This document shows positions 1 through 12,670 of a stretch of 64,000 nt of DNA, piece by piece; the stretch's first letter is position 1; the number at the start of each line of letters is the position of its first letter. The notes beneath the pieces are model-generated. The model saw nothing but the letters and a program-made list of their open reading frames with translations. It did no database searches and was not told the origin of the DNA. A program made the position numbers and the translations under genes. This DNA is from Otis tarda (taxonomy: Eukaryota > Chordata > Aves > Otidiformes > Otididae). Location: positions 188,948,053 to 189,012,052 of the forward strand of contig CM048552.1 of NCBI GenBank assembly GCA_026413225.1, written 5' to 3'.

Positions 1-1770
1 CCATGCACTCTTGTCAGATTCTATGAAGAAATGGGGTGTGACCTTAATGAAAATTAATTTCAATTTTTTGATTGAAAGGAGATCTTTATATTAGGTCAAT
101 GTCCAGATTTATGCAATCATAAGTGTACAAAGAGTCCATTCAGATGATAAAATGATATGCACACATTAAACAATATAAACACATTTAAGCACTAAAAGAG
201 TTCTTTTAAGAAAGAGAAAATAAGCCACTTTAAGGCAATTTTTAAATGTGAGTCTACACCTAAACTATCTCATTGGAGACGAAGACATTGCAGTAAATAA
301 TGTCGAGCAGATCTGATTGATAAACTTCAGCACATTAGAACAGGGAGTCAAATAAGATGTGAACGTCTTCACTGCCTCAGTATAATGAAGATCAGTGTGA
401 CAGACAGTGGAAGTGGAAGATTATGCAAATTGGTAGAAAACTTAGTTAAGGGACATACAGTTTTCTCACTGGTCTGTAATGACAGTTGGCAGAGCCAAAG
501 ACAGTTTCAGGAGGAGAAAATTCATTTAGTTAATGCTCAGGCTAGACACTACTAAGTTTCTACAAAAGAAAGAAAAACATTTTCTAAATTTATACTTTGC
601 TAGTCACATTTACTGAACTATAAGACATGCTTCTACAAAGCCTTAGGAAAAGGAAAGGATTAGTTTTGATCCACATGAAATAGTGAATTCAGCTAAAAAG
701 ACGTAGAAATTATTAAGCTTGAGCAACTAAGGTCTTCATCCAGTCTATTTAACAGAAACTGAAAATGAACACATCCTACTTTTACTATTTGCAAATTTCT
801 TATTTGGGGAGAGATATTTTTGCTGTTGGCAACAGTTCATTTAGGGTTTGTATTTCTTTTTAAAGCTTCAGTTCTGCAACACACATTTAGAACCAATTTG
901 TTAACATTTACTTTGCTTGTTCAAATAATAGTTGTTTTACCTCATACTAATGCTTGCCTGATCAACCCAGAGAAATTTTTTCACCCTGTACCCCAATATC
1001 ATCAAAAGTAATAGCAATAGTGTGACTTTCTTATCAATTTTTCTTTAGGAAGCAATAGCTCCTGCTTTGTTACCTAACATGGAGGAACTAGGCAAAGAGA
1101 GTGAGGCAAAGGGCCTTTTAGCATGGAGTTGCATGGCTTTTGCCATCTTCGTGCCATCTCAAGTCTGCATGGACTTCCTCCTTTTGAATATCACCTATAT
1201 CTGGTCAGTCAGTCTGAAACCCCTGCTGAAGATCTTTGTTGATCTAAGCCAACTACACGGGACTGGCAAATATGACACACTTTAGAGAGATTTGCACCCT
1301 TCTTGCTTCTCAGTGTTATACCCAGAATACCTAATGGTAGCTAAAATGGTCATAACTGTCACCACTATGCATCTGAATCCTGTATCTAGTGGCTGGTGTG
1401 CTGAATCACTCTTTAGGCCCCTGGTGTACTGTCTGGATCTTAGTAGACTACAACAGCTTAACTGCCTAGATTCAGGTGGTCATACTGTCTGGCCGAATCC
1501 CACTCTTGTTGCCTCCCGTTATGGTCAATAGAGAAAAGACAACTCTTCTAAAGTAAAATTCATTTGCACTATTTGAAATGTTTACTTTAAGATAAGTTAC
1601 ATCCTTCAAACTTCTCGTTACTCACTACTGAGGGATGCTACATGCAGGTATCTGTGTCTGATTTCTGTGCACTTCACCCCATTTGTGTTTGGTGGCTCTG
1701 CAGTGCAGCTTAACAATGCAGACTGATTTTGGCATAAAAAATGTTGAATCTTACTGTCAAATTCTCTTTG
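1..1770. other. AT-rich unique sequence, no gene seen
   Basis: I see no coding gene, repeat family or RNA gene here. The open frames of 60-80 codons at 820-1531 have no recognisable domain and no exon-like borders, and look like chance frames. Confidence 0.5.
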
Positions 1771-1794
1771 CATGATATATCATGATCATGATCA
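1771..1794. repeat. Two overlapping perfect palindromes
   Basis: CATGATATATCATG (1771-1784) reads the same on both strands, and so does TGATCATGATCA (1783-1794). They lie exactly at the 5' junction of the CR1 copy that follows, so the junction may fall in or next to a self-complementary stretch. No function can be assigned. Confidence 0.8.
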
Positions 1795-2141
1795 GAGGAC
1801 TGGAGCACCTCCTGTATAATAAGGACAGATTGAGAGAGTTGAGATTGTTCAGCCTGAAGAAGAGGAGGCTCCAGGGAGACCTTATAGCGACCTTCCAATA
1901 CCTAAAGGGAACTTATAAGAAAGATGGGGAGAAATTCTTTAGCAGGGCCCGTTGTTATAGGACTAGCGGTAATGGCTTTAAACTGAAAGAGAGTAGATTA
2001 AGATTAGATGTAGGGAAGAAATTCTTTATTATGAGGGTGGTGAGGCACTGTAACAGGTTGCCCGGAGAAGTTGTGGATGCCTCATCCCTGAAAGTGTTCA
2101 AGGCCAGTTTGGATGGGGCTTTGAGTGACCTGGTCCAGTGA
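1786..2141 (+). pseudogene. CR1 ORF2 C-terminal fragment
   Basis: About 118 codons stay open to a TGA after the final SDLVQ. The frame covers the terminal ORF2 region downstream of the reverse transcriptase, with the recognisable FSRA, GNGFKL and MRVV blocks. Compared with the window's other CR1 copies it has an extra residue in the YEDRLRE block (here YNKDRLRE), a Trp-to-Cys change in the HWNRLP block and an Arg-to-Gly change in PREVVD. It has no start, endonuclease or polymerase domain and cannot make a working protein. It stays open probably because the piece is short. Confidence 0.9.
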
Positions 2142-2231
2142 AAGGGGTCCCTGCCCGTGGCAGAGAGGTTGGAACTGGATGGTCTTTAAGGTCCCTTCAA
2201 ACACAAACCATTCTATGATTCTGTGATTTCA
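1786..2231 (+). mobile_element. CR1 LINE, 5'-truncated 3' end
   Basis: This is a plus-strand copy of the chicken-repeat-1 (CR1) non-LTR retrotransposon. It holds the C-terminal part of ORF2, the 3' UTR and the short 3' tail with ATTCTATGATTCTGTGATT at the end. The opening reads IRGLEHL and runs through LRELRLFSLKKRRLQGDL, the conserved block after the reverse transcriptase. CR1 copies are usually 5'-truncated because reverse transcription starts at the 3' end, and this one is truncated after the polymerase domain. No target duplication is evident, as is usual for CR1. Confidence 0.95.
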
Positions 2232-5200
2232 TTATCAAATTAATTGGCTTCCAAATAATGAGTAAAAGAGAGTCTGTCATAACCTACCTGCATGTTTTGT
2301 ACATTGAAAAACATTCCAATTATTTTTGGTAATGGTTTGCTGTTATTTATCACACCTTAATTATGGCTTCTTACATTGCCTTTCCATTTTCTGTCTCTCC
2401 AGTCATATTTTGCATGTATTATTCTTCCCTGGGTATTATTGATATTGTACAGCATAATAATAAAGTAAATGTGGATGTTCTAGAGGCCTTCCCTCTAACT
2501 AAAGAGGATTGAAAAAGAAGTAAAGAATAGAAATTGAAAACTGTAAAGTCCTTGCTCAAATGCTAAACATTAAGAACCCGAATCTTCACTGCTGAATTTC
2601 TAGAGGGACCTGAATGTAAGATACTTGGCATTTAAAAACTAAAACCACCTTAATAATCTAGAAGAGGGTGAGGAGAGTCAATTTATCAACCTTTCTTATT
2701 CTCTATAAGACAATATTAAATATATAGATGTTATTACATACTCCAGTTTTATTTATTATTTTTAAGTTTCTTAATGTGCAAATGGATTTATATATATATA
2801 ACTGCTGTAGTTTTTTATTCAGTTTAGTAATCCTACTCTGAAGTAAAAGCTTTTCTTTCTTTTTATTAGTAAGGACTTACATTCTCCGGGTAGAAAGCCT
2901 GAGAAAGATATTATTTCTCACTAACTTGATTTTATATGAAACCCAATTATATTAATCACCCTACAGATATTCTCAGCATGTGGAAAAGTAATTAAAATGG
3001 TTAGGTACCTTGTGATATGAAGTTCATTCACAAGTTTTGATTTAGCAACTTTGCCAGTAGTCAAAGGAGCAGAACATCGGAATGAAGCTGAAGAAGAAAA
3101 TGCTATGTGAAGAAACACATCCTACTCTATTAGAAATGGAAAACAAGTAAGAGTGAAGACAGAAAACACACATTTGTGTTTGGGCCTGATTCATTTCCCT
3201 AGCCCATTTCCAGACCCAATCTTCCCCCACTGGCTAGTGCTAACAATTGTTTAACCAATACATGTTTAAACATGCCAACCATTTAAATAAATTAGCATAA
3301 TCATTTTTGGCAGAATTATCCTTGAACGCTGTGTATTTTTCTTTCCTTAAAATTTCAAATGGAAAACAGTATCTTATCTAAGTGAAATTGGAACAAACCA
3401 GACTTATCATCCATTATGCCTTATATCTGCTATGGACATGGAAAAGGTTCATCCAGAACTTCATATAGGAGTGAAAAATGATACAGTGCAATTATTCATT
3501 AAGAAAATAAGAAAAACCTCAAAACGGTATTTTAAAAGTGTGATCAGGCTTTTCGTTGCAAGCTACAGTAGTGAACATGGAACAAAGGAGCTCTGCTGCT
3601 ACCTTTTTTCTTTCTGCAGATGGAGTTGGAAAAGTCTCTCCTTTTCCTGGGGCCCTGTTTTACTGGCTACTTTCCCAAGGACTCACTGACCTTGGCGAGA
3701 ATGTGATGCAATATTTCTGTAACTACAAAGGAATGGGACATCATGTTGTTGGAGCCACACACACGTGGTTTGTTTTACTATTGACATCTAAAGTAGCTAA
3801 GTAACTCTCAAGATCAAACCTAAAATTCTGATTTACAATGAGCGATTGAAAGATGTACATGTAAAATGCTCTAATGCTCTGTCTGAAAATATGCAGCCTC
3901 AGTTGGTTCTGTTAGGAGTGACAAAGTGGTCTTCACTGACAAACTGGACGCTCTAACGGTAACACAACTGGAATCATCAGGGATGCAAAATTCCATTTTG
4001 ATGCACCAGAAAAGGTGGACTGAACACAGATGGGAAAATCATGTTCTCTGGCTGTGACTTTTGCCTGATCATGCTAGCAGTGAAGAAACCCAAGAGAATG
4101 TTTGGACCATGGATTGTAACAGCCTTCCCTTCTACACGTTTCCTTGAATTGTCAGATATCTCTGTTTTGAACAAACTGCAGACAATAGGCTGTTGGTTTT
4201 GCCTGTATCCCAAGTTTTTGGAAATTTGGGTATGGACAACCCAGATAAGAGGCAAGAAAGCATCAAAGCTTAGTTGTTATAGTGATATGACCAGACCTGC
4301 CTCCTCTTTCACTGCGTCTTCAATTGTAAGAGAGAAAAATTTGGAGTATCCATAGAAGCCCTTAGATGATAAGAACATTTTCCGTAACTTTATTTTCCTG
4401 CTTCATTTACAAATGCGTTGCATCTCTGCCTTGTCTGTCCCATTTGATCTTACAAAGGCTCCCCACAATCATGGGCTGCTTCCTTCATGTCCCACTGCTT
4501 GGCCTTTCAGGAATCCAGTAACAGCTCATATTCTTTCTTTGTACACAGGAAGTTAAATAACTGTGTCTTTTTTTGCATTGACAACTTATTGATCAAGAAA
4601 ATGTCAAAACAGAGCGCAAGATATGACATTTAGTACAAAAAAATTCAATAATCCTTTTCGTGGTATTTCCCTGAGCTGGGGAATACTAATATGGAATGAA
4701 GGTGGAGGACAGAAACTGAGATATGTGAGTGGCATATAACATCCACAGGAAAGGCGTAGCTTTACTAAAATTCGTGTATTTTTACACGAATATCTGCAGT
4801 CATTCAAAGCAAAGTCACCTGAGGAAAAAAGTTGACACCAACACTATAGCTACTCATTATGAATTAGAAAATTACCCTTATATTTGTTCCAGAAGTCTGA
4901 GACTGGCAATCTTGAATGTGGTAGTTTTGTATGGTCTTTTTAAAATTACTTCTTTTTGAATGGCAGAGAAATTTGAAACACCTTTGAATTCAACTTCCTA
5001 GTCCAGTTTGACATAGAAAGCGTGTGACCAAATATCAGCTGCCCTGCTCTCAAGTGGGATTCTGTGATGTGAAGACAAAAGGAGAACTTGCGTGCTGTGT
5101 TATCCAGGGATGTGCAGAGCTGGCTGAGGCACAGAACCCTGCAGCCTCCAGGTACTGTCGGCTCAGTGACTCCGCAGCTTACATTTGGAGTTAAGCGTAT

Positions 5201-6763
5201 CCCTCATTGAACCTCTTAAAATTGGAGTTGTTCAGATAACTAGTTCTGATGGGGCCTCCAGGCTCTGTTCTAATGTGTCAAAAGTCACAAAAGACCTTTC
5301 CAGCTTTTGTACCGTTGCCTTATTGTAACTCAGATGCTTTAAGCACAGATAGTTCCCAGGAAAACTCTGGGCTGAGTGGTACATCATTCTCTGCAGAGCT
5401 TTTTAAAAAAAAATCTCCACATTTGCAAATTGCAGAGGCTGCTTGCTCATTTTTTTTTTTCTTCATTCCCATGGGCAATACTGAATTTTTTAAGTTAAAT
5501 GAAAAGCCTCTTTTTTTTTTGTAGTGGCTTATTTTTTTCCAAGCTATTTCCATAATGGGGACTATGATTTCTTTCAAACCTGCAGCAACACATCTATTTG
5601 TTTTTATATATTATTGTGACTGAATATAAATGCATATTAATTAATTTAACTGCATTTAAATCCTGCATTCCAGTTGAAATATTTGTTGAAACAGAAATGA
5701 AGAAAATTCAGAGGTCATTCAAATTAGAAATGTAATTTATTCATCAGCTGAGTAGCAATTAACAAGGTTAGGAGCTGAGAACAAAGGTAGTCTATTACTA
5801 TAATGAAATTAAAATGACCTTACTAATTTTGGTGATACCATTACTGAAGTTACATGTAAGACGCTACATGATTTGTAAACTATTTGTGCTAGACAACACA
5901 TAATCCATCTTTTTGGAAACTATTTTTAAATGCAGAAAATCCACCTTTTTGCTAGAATATGTTACACTGGTTGCAAGGTTTCATACTGCTATCCTATCTT
6001 TGTTTCCTTAAGTTCACAAGTATTACCAAATCAGGCTGCATATGTTCTGAATGATCAATTATAACACAAATTATAGTTTTGTTGCATTGTGGGGAGTGTA
6101 CATAAACACAGTGTCTCCACAATGCAAGGTAACTGTAATTTGTGTTGTGACCACTTTCTTGGAGGTATTTTAATTTCACAAATCATTTTACATTAAAAGT
6201 CACATTCCTAGTAGGAATAAACATGAACATTGTTCTTCTATTATTTTTCTCATCAACCTAATGGTTTTGCCACTGGAACTCTATTTCCAAATTGTGTGCT
6301 ATTACAAAAATATTACAATGAATGTATGTTACAAAAAATGTTACAAATCTTCAATTTGGCTCTCTGTTCACCAAAGCTCCTCTTACATTAGCATCTTCTC
6401 AGTTTCACCTCTCCAATATCTCCTCTTACACCAAAAAGCTAAGATATAAATTAAGCTAGTCCAAATCCATCTTTAACATATCAGCTCTGAGATACAGTTT
6501 CTCCTGTTCTATTTCTTATTTCTGTTTTCTGAGTTTCACATTTTGAAATGTATAGCTCAGCACAAAGATGTGAATATTGTCATCAAGCACTTATTTTTTT
6601 TTTCTGTGGATATACATGGGCCACTCAGTTATAATATCTAGGCATTTCAATACAAAAGTATATATAATTCTTAAAATCATGAGATAACTGTTACTTAAAA
6701 CACTTATTGGAAATTTGGAATGGCAGAATCATTAAACAAATTTTATGGAACGGGAAGAAGGAA
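2232..6763. other. AT-rich unique sequence, no gene recognised
   Basis: There is no recognisable gene. A short TA run lies near 2785-2800. Overlapping open frames at 3432-3804 and 4041-4355 were read in full and match no family I know. T and A runs occur at 5405-5420 and 5448-5520. A decayed repeat beyond my recognition is possible. Confidence 0.4.
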
Positions 6764-7342
6764 GTGTTGAGGCTGTATGAGCAATAGTATAGCCAGCAGG
6801 TTGAGAGGAGTTGATAATTTTCCTCTGTTCAACATGTGTGAGATGACAATATTTTGCTTTTGGGTTCCCTAAAACAAGAAAAATACCGACCACTGGAGCA
6901 AGTCCTATGGAGAGCTGCCAAGATGGTTGGGGGCTGGAGTACTTGGTGTGTAAGGAGAGGCTGAGAGCTGAGTTTGTTCAGCCAGGAGATGAGAAGGTGA
7001 AAGGGAGACTTTGTTGCTTCCTACAACTACCTAATGGTAGAGTGTAGGGGAGGTGGACTCAAATTTCTCAGAGAAGCTACAGGACGGGAGGCAATAGCCA
7101 CAAGTTGCAGCAAGGGAAATTCTGACTAGATATTTGAAAAAAACAATTCACTATGAGGGTGATTGAACACTGGCACAGATTATCCATACAGACTGAGAAA
7201 TCTTTATTGTTGGAGATGCTCAGAATTCAATGGGGCAAGGCCCTGGGCTTTCAGAGCTAGGTGACCCTGCTCTGAGTAGGCTTTGTACCAGATGAACTCC
7301 AGGGTCCTTACCAAATTCAATTGTTCTGTGATTCTGTGGAGT
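6764..7342 (+). mobile_element. Old diverged CR1 LINE 3' end
   Basis: A plus-strand CR1 copy can be traced from a stretch resembling the 'arrangement of SRSREV' block at about 6770-6815. It continues through a GGGCTGGAGTACTTGG stretch (the ...GLEHL block), FVQPGDEK (compare FSLEKRR), the ORF2 end and a degenerate 3' tail TTGTTCTGTGATTCTGTGG. Many substitutions and small indels have removed any long open frame. It resembles the subfamily whose C-terminus ends in a GTGGAGTCACC-like block less than the copy at 1786 does. It is older than most other copies here, judged only by visible divergence. Confidence 0.85.
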
Positions 7343-7971
7343 GACTTATCCAAGACTAAGCTAAACCTATAAGCTTTTCTTTACTGGTTTATCTGCCATA
7401 TCTTCTTTGCTTTTGTTTTTGTTTTTACAGTCTAGTCAAAGTAACATACCTAAACTTTATACACAACTCCTGTGCTATTTTTTCCAGCCTGAAATTAAAG
7501 CTTCTTGTCTTTATTGTTAAATGTCTCCAAGGTATTATCCTGTTTATATTGTTGCCTCTGTCAAGAATTAATGTGGTCCAGTTCTCTCTGACCTAATCCA
7601 CTCAATTTATCTCACGTAAAGTAACAACTGAAAAAATTAAAATCTCTCTGTTCAAAGGAACCAAGAGCTGTTTCTTTTATTTCAAAGAAAGCCTTTGATC
7701 TAATGAGCTGAACTCTTTTATAAAGTTTGTACAGGGCAAAAACTTCCAAGCATGAGTGGAATAGTTTTGTTTTATTGCAAATGAACGGGTCATGATGAAG
7801 AAATGTCAATAGAGTGACCAACAGAGCCTGGTTTTGCCACTGGTGTTAGCACAAGGAACCAACTATGGTAGCAATAGAATAGTATTTTCTATATGAATAT
7901 CACAATATATGTCACTGAGCCATACACAACTTTTTCTAAAAATCAAGAAAATCTAGCAGATCTTAGTAAAA
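7343..7971. other. AT-rich spacer, nothing recognised
   Basis: No gene or repeat is recognisable between the CR1 copy and the possible LINE relic that follows. Confidence 0.4.
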
Positions 7972-8110
7972 TGCAAGATGAATTGTGATAAGTTCATGAT
8001 GTTGCATATAATAACAAAATACCATAGAACTGGAATTGCAGCTGAGTGGCAGAAGGGAGACTTGGGAATTAGAGTGAATACGGAAGAAAATAAAATTGCC
8101 TGTGGAGCAA
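7972..8110 (+). pseudogene. Possible ancient CR1-like LINE ORF2 relic
   Basis: The frame at 7978 reads MNCDKFMMLH, then AEW, then DLGIRV. In CR1 ORF2 the segment just after the reverse transcriptase has the pattern F-N-x-x-K-C-x-V-L-H, then A-E-W, then D-L-G-V. The first block keeps exact spacing (N at +1, K at +4, LH at +8 and +9), AEW is two residues closer, and DLG is five closer. The segment stays open to 8187, but I cannot follow the match past about 8110. There is no recognisable 3' tail. The match is short and could be chance, so this is a candidate only. Confidence 0.3.
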
Positions 8111-11100
8111 AATGGGTTCTTCAGATTCTGTCTGGCTTCCTGGAAAATACTGCAAAAAAGAATATAAAGTCAGGGAGAGCAACCTGAATGTGTGCATTTC
8201 AGGCAGAAATACCTTAGCAGCCATGATTTTTAGGGGAGAAACATTAGACTGGATCAAAGGGGCAGTGAGTTTTGAATACTTAAAAGACTTTTTTTTTTTA
8301 TGACAGAAGATTTAAATCACTTGTTTCAAAAAGCCAGACCATAGTGGGAAAGTTTGTGAAGGACTGAATCAGTAAAAGGAAAGTGTTTTGTTAAAATGTC
8401 ATCATCCAAAACATGCTGCTGAATGTAGGATGAGCAAACCTATTAACAACTGAGGGAATTCATCCAAAGTCGTATTCAAGAGACAGCAAATGTCATCCCT
8501 TGCCTCTTAATCTTGCTGTGTTGCTAGAACCTGGGAAGACACTTAGCCCCTTAGAGTATATTTTGTGGGGAGTATTGCTTATCTAACAGACACTAGAGAG
8601 GTCTATCCAAGTGGAAGTGAAAATTTGTGAGATAGCTAGATATAAGAGTAACAATAACAACACCCAGAATGATTGTTATAAAATTGCTCTTTATCTTTGC
8701 AATAAAGATTTCATACAAATGTAATCATTTTATATAAGGAACTTGGTTTAGTTTGGTTTTCTGGAAGATCATTACATTAAAAGTATTTTATGTGAAAAAA
8801 ACAAAGAACAGAGTTCTTAGTGGGGTGGAAAGTAGCCCTGATTTTCAAATGACAGCTGAGATTTCAGCAGACATCTCTATAAAAGCTCAGCATATTGAAA
8901 AATCTTGCTAGGTTCCCTGTAGTACTACAAATCATAATCAGAAACCTCACATATGTATATGGGTCATCCTAGACAGCAAACTAAGTTACTGAATTTCATA
9001 GGAGAGTAGAGCACTCTTCCCGTGGTCAAGTCTTGAAAATAATTTCATCAACTCATTTTTCCCCTCATTTTAATTATTATCCTTTTTTTTACAGTCCTGT
9101 ATAGAATCCCTGATAGTGTCTTTACTTAAGTGATTTAATGTCCAGGTTTCCTGCTGCTGTTAAACTTGATAGCAGGATTTCAAATAGCAATTAATTACTC
9201 AGCATCTAAAGTATGTGCAAGTAGAGTGTGTTTTAGTAAGCTATTTTTAGTGTTCAGTTCAATATCTACCCTATATACAGATACCTCGGCTCAAAACTTT
9301 TCAACTACATTTTCTTGGCAAGAGATTGTGGGGAGAAGAGAAAGCAGCTGAGTAAGGCATTATCTACCATTTCAGATCAGTCTAGGATTTGCTTTCCTGA
9401 ACCTCATAAAGGTACTGCTTCCAGTCTTTTCAAAATTCCCACCAGATAAATTCCAGGGTATCAACTTCCTTGTTGAGGGATTTATTTAAATCATTCTGAC
9501 ATGCCATTGTTCACGAACCTGCGATGCCTTTTGTAAAGAAATACATCTTTTTACACTATAGTGTGGCTCTTCCAGCTCTGTCATTTTGCAATGGGAGAAT
9601 ACTTCAGGGCAAATAATCTGTCAGACCTCGGGAAGGAGGTCAGTGTCCACATAGCATTACATTTTGGATGCTTCTCTGTCACAAAAGTTGTGCCCTTTTT
9701 CAAATCTGATCACAGATCCCCCATATATTACAGCCCTTCGAAAAAGCTTGCATTTAGTAAGTAATACATCCAGGGCACGGTCAGGCTGTTTCTTCATTAG
9801 GTGGTTCTCTGGGAAGGATAAATTACCAAAGAGGGCAACTGCTCGCTGAGAAGCATTTTAGTGATGATCAGTTTTAACCAAGTTTTGGAAGACAAATACA
9901 GTGTTTGTCAATCAGTTTAAAGAGCTTCTCAGGGAGAAGTTTAGAGTGGGAATTTAGTTTCTGTATTCACAAGTAAATGCTCTAAATCCTGGACACAGAA
10001 ATACAGACAATGAGAAATAAATAAATACATTATGCTTCAAATTATTGAGTTGAAGGTTCCACATCACTTAGAAAATAATAATTTTGTTTAATGGGCATAT
10101 TACTGAAGATACATTAAGACTGTTTTATCCTACAATTACTGCTTTGATCATTGGTATATATGAACATTGAAAGTTTCTTTCAAATGTTAATCTTTCTGCT
10201 TTTCTCCAGACAAATCTCACTGGCCATGTTAAGGTGTAGTCAGGAAAAAATCTTGAGAAGGGATTTCCAAATTTCTTAGACAGCCTTTTAAGAACAGGTA
10301 CTCTCTGTAGTTTACATCTCCAGTTCCCTCCTCAAGAAAGGCCCCTCAGGAGCATTGGGGCTGAGCATCTTCAATACAGCTTCCACAGAAATGATAAAGT
10401 ATCTGTAGCTGCTTTGGAAGAAATTATTTCCCTCTGCACTGACCTGGGGATGCTGTATGCATTTGGACTTGTGCGTTAGTCCTCCTGAATAGGATTTCCA
10501 TGTCTTTCTCTGCATTTTGCTGGTATTTAAATGCTGCCTCTTCAGTCCTCAGTTTCTTCAGAAATCCTCCTGACTTGCAGGAGGTTTGGCTTTTTCCTAC
10601 ATTGCTGCCAAGGAACGTGAGAAAAATGAAGAGAGGAAGATTTGTTCTGCACTTTCAGACTTCTGGGGAGGCTGTAGATTATTATTCGTCATTCTAGCCA
10701 GGAAGACCAAAAAAATGGGCCCTAAACTCTCTCAGGCTTCTGTTTGCAGTTGGCTGGGTGATACAGGCTCTCTGGGACGGAAAGGGTGATAGGTGTGGGA
10801 GGTGGGAGAAGGGCAACCGTGTTATTGAGTAGGTTGGGTTGTTGCACAGCTAGAGCCACAGCTGTTTCCAACAGGAGCGAGCTCTAAATGCATTAGTGAG
10901 CCATTTGGTTCAGAGAGAATAAAAGATGTGAAGAAATTGAAAGAGAAAAACCACACCGCCTTCTTTCACATTTGAACATTCTGGATTTTCAATATAATCC
11001 ATTAACATACACATAGCCTTTCATTAGAGCCCTTGGGAGACTGGAGTATTTTTGGCAATGTACTGTTATGAAAAAATACAAGTAAAGAACCCACGTAACT

Positions 11101-12655
11101 GCCCCCTCCTCAGCAATTGAAGAGGTCATAGGGAAATTCAAATCTTTTCTCTGAGCATAGCAAGAAGTGTGTGAAATTACATGCACATCAGATATGTTTC
11201 ACTACATATTTATGTAATTTTAGTGAAGAAATAAAAAATCACCTATAATTTTACCATAATTTGTCTGCTTAGCACTCAGTACATAAGGGAAACATGAAGT
11301 ATTTTGAATATGTATCATTAGGGGAAAAATACTTATAGGGTGGGAGAAATAATGCAGTTTTAGTTTGGAAGGTAGTTGGAAAAATAGTCAGGATTAAACA
11401 CTGTTTGAACTGGTGATTTTTTCTGATTTATCACAGAACTATTCCTTTAGCTTCATTGAAGGCATCTGGGGTGTAAAACAAGAATTCGCTTGTCATTCTA
11501 GTTGACATGATACCACATTATTTTCCAGTTTTGGTCTGAGTCACTGCTATGATACTCTACATCATGTGCCTTAGTGTCTTTTAAAGGACCTTCAAGATGT
11601 CTGTTTTATTACCTTAGCTACTATCTTCTTAACTCTTGTCTGGTATGACATCAAGGGTGTTCGTGATTAACTGTGTGACAAACAGTACCACAAATATTGC
11701 ACCAAACAGTATTTTAAACAGTTTTTCAAATACAAAAAGTTCTAGTATCTCTCATCAAAACCTCTCTGAAAAGTGGAGAATAATCTTTCCTGCATTTTTG
11801 CTAGACATTTTTAAATGTCAGCGTTATCCCATAGACCTTTTAAAATTAAGAAATGATATTAAATATCTCTATTCCTATTTGCATTAATCTAAGCAAAGAA
11901 GAAAGCATAATAGTCCTGCTGGAGTTTTTTATTACAAAATATACTCCCTTCCAGATACCTGTTTGAAGGCCAGACAGTTCACTTGGGGAAGGTGCTGCAA
12001 ATTTGTGGAGAAAGTAAAACTGGAAATATTTTCCATTTTATATGTAATATGTGAGATTTTGCCTCTGCTGAAATCGTTCCAATTTCTCTTGTGGAACCTG
12101 GATTTTCATACAGGCAATACTTCTTAAATTTAATACTGAGATCATTTATTGATCAACATGTAAAGTATGTTTTCAGTGTTTTACCAGCAGATTGTGTTTG
12201 AGGACTAATCAGACATTACGGAGGAGCTAAATAAATATAATAAAAGATATCTGAGTGACATTAGAAAACTGGTACCATGATTATGATTTTAAAATAATGT
12301 ATTCTAAGCTTTGGTTTTGCTTGAAAGCAACCTCTTGTTAACTAGATAAACACATTTTCCTCTATAACCATTATTTAAGAATGGCACTTTTTAACTATTT
12401 CAACTCTGAAGTCTGTTTTGGCCACATTTAAAGAAATCTAGGGTGAAAATATGCTGTGAGGAAGCCTCAGACAGAAGTTTGTGCTATTTTTTCCATTCAG
12501 TTATTTGTTGTAGGTAAGAGATGCTATACAAATGTATTATCAGCAGCTATATCTTGTTGCAGCAATATTTTATCCTTCTTTATAACTTCTAACAGTTCTT
12601 TGTGAGTTGAGAATTTCTAATATCAACAGCTGAATAAGAAAATCTCGTTGATTTT
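8111..12655. other. AT-rich unique sequence, no gene recognised
   Basis: No domain, exon or repeat family could be recognised. A perfect 7-bp stem with a 5-base loop occurs at 10566-10584 (CCTCCTG, loop ACTTG, CAGGAGG). Open frames at 9166, 9561, 10312-10789 and 11636 have no recognisable content. Confidence 0.4.
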
Positions 12656-12670
12656 CCACAAGGTGGCATG
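12656..12670 (+). promoter_or_regulatory. CTCF-like core motif
   Basis: CCACAAGGTGGCATG matches the core CTCF pattern CCAnnAGGnGGC-R, while the flank after the core departs from the consensus. CTCF binds such cores to mark insulators and loop anchors. A single motif match of this size also occurs by chance in a genome, so this is only a candidate. Confidence 0.25.

Noticed and set aside
3432-4355. Overlapping open frames suggesting a processed pseudogene
   Set aside because: I read both frames and could not match them to any gene family. No poly(A) or target duplication is seen.
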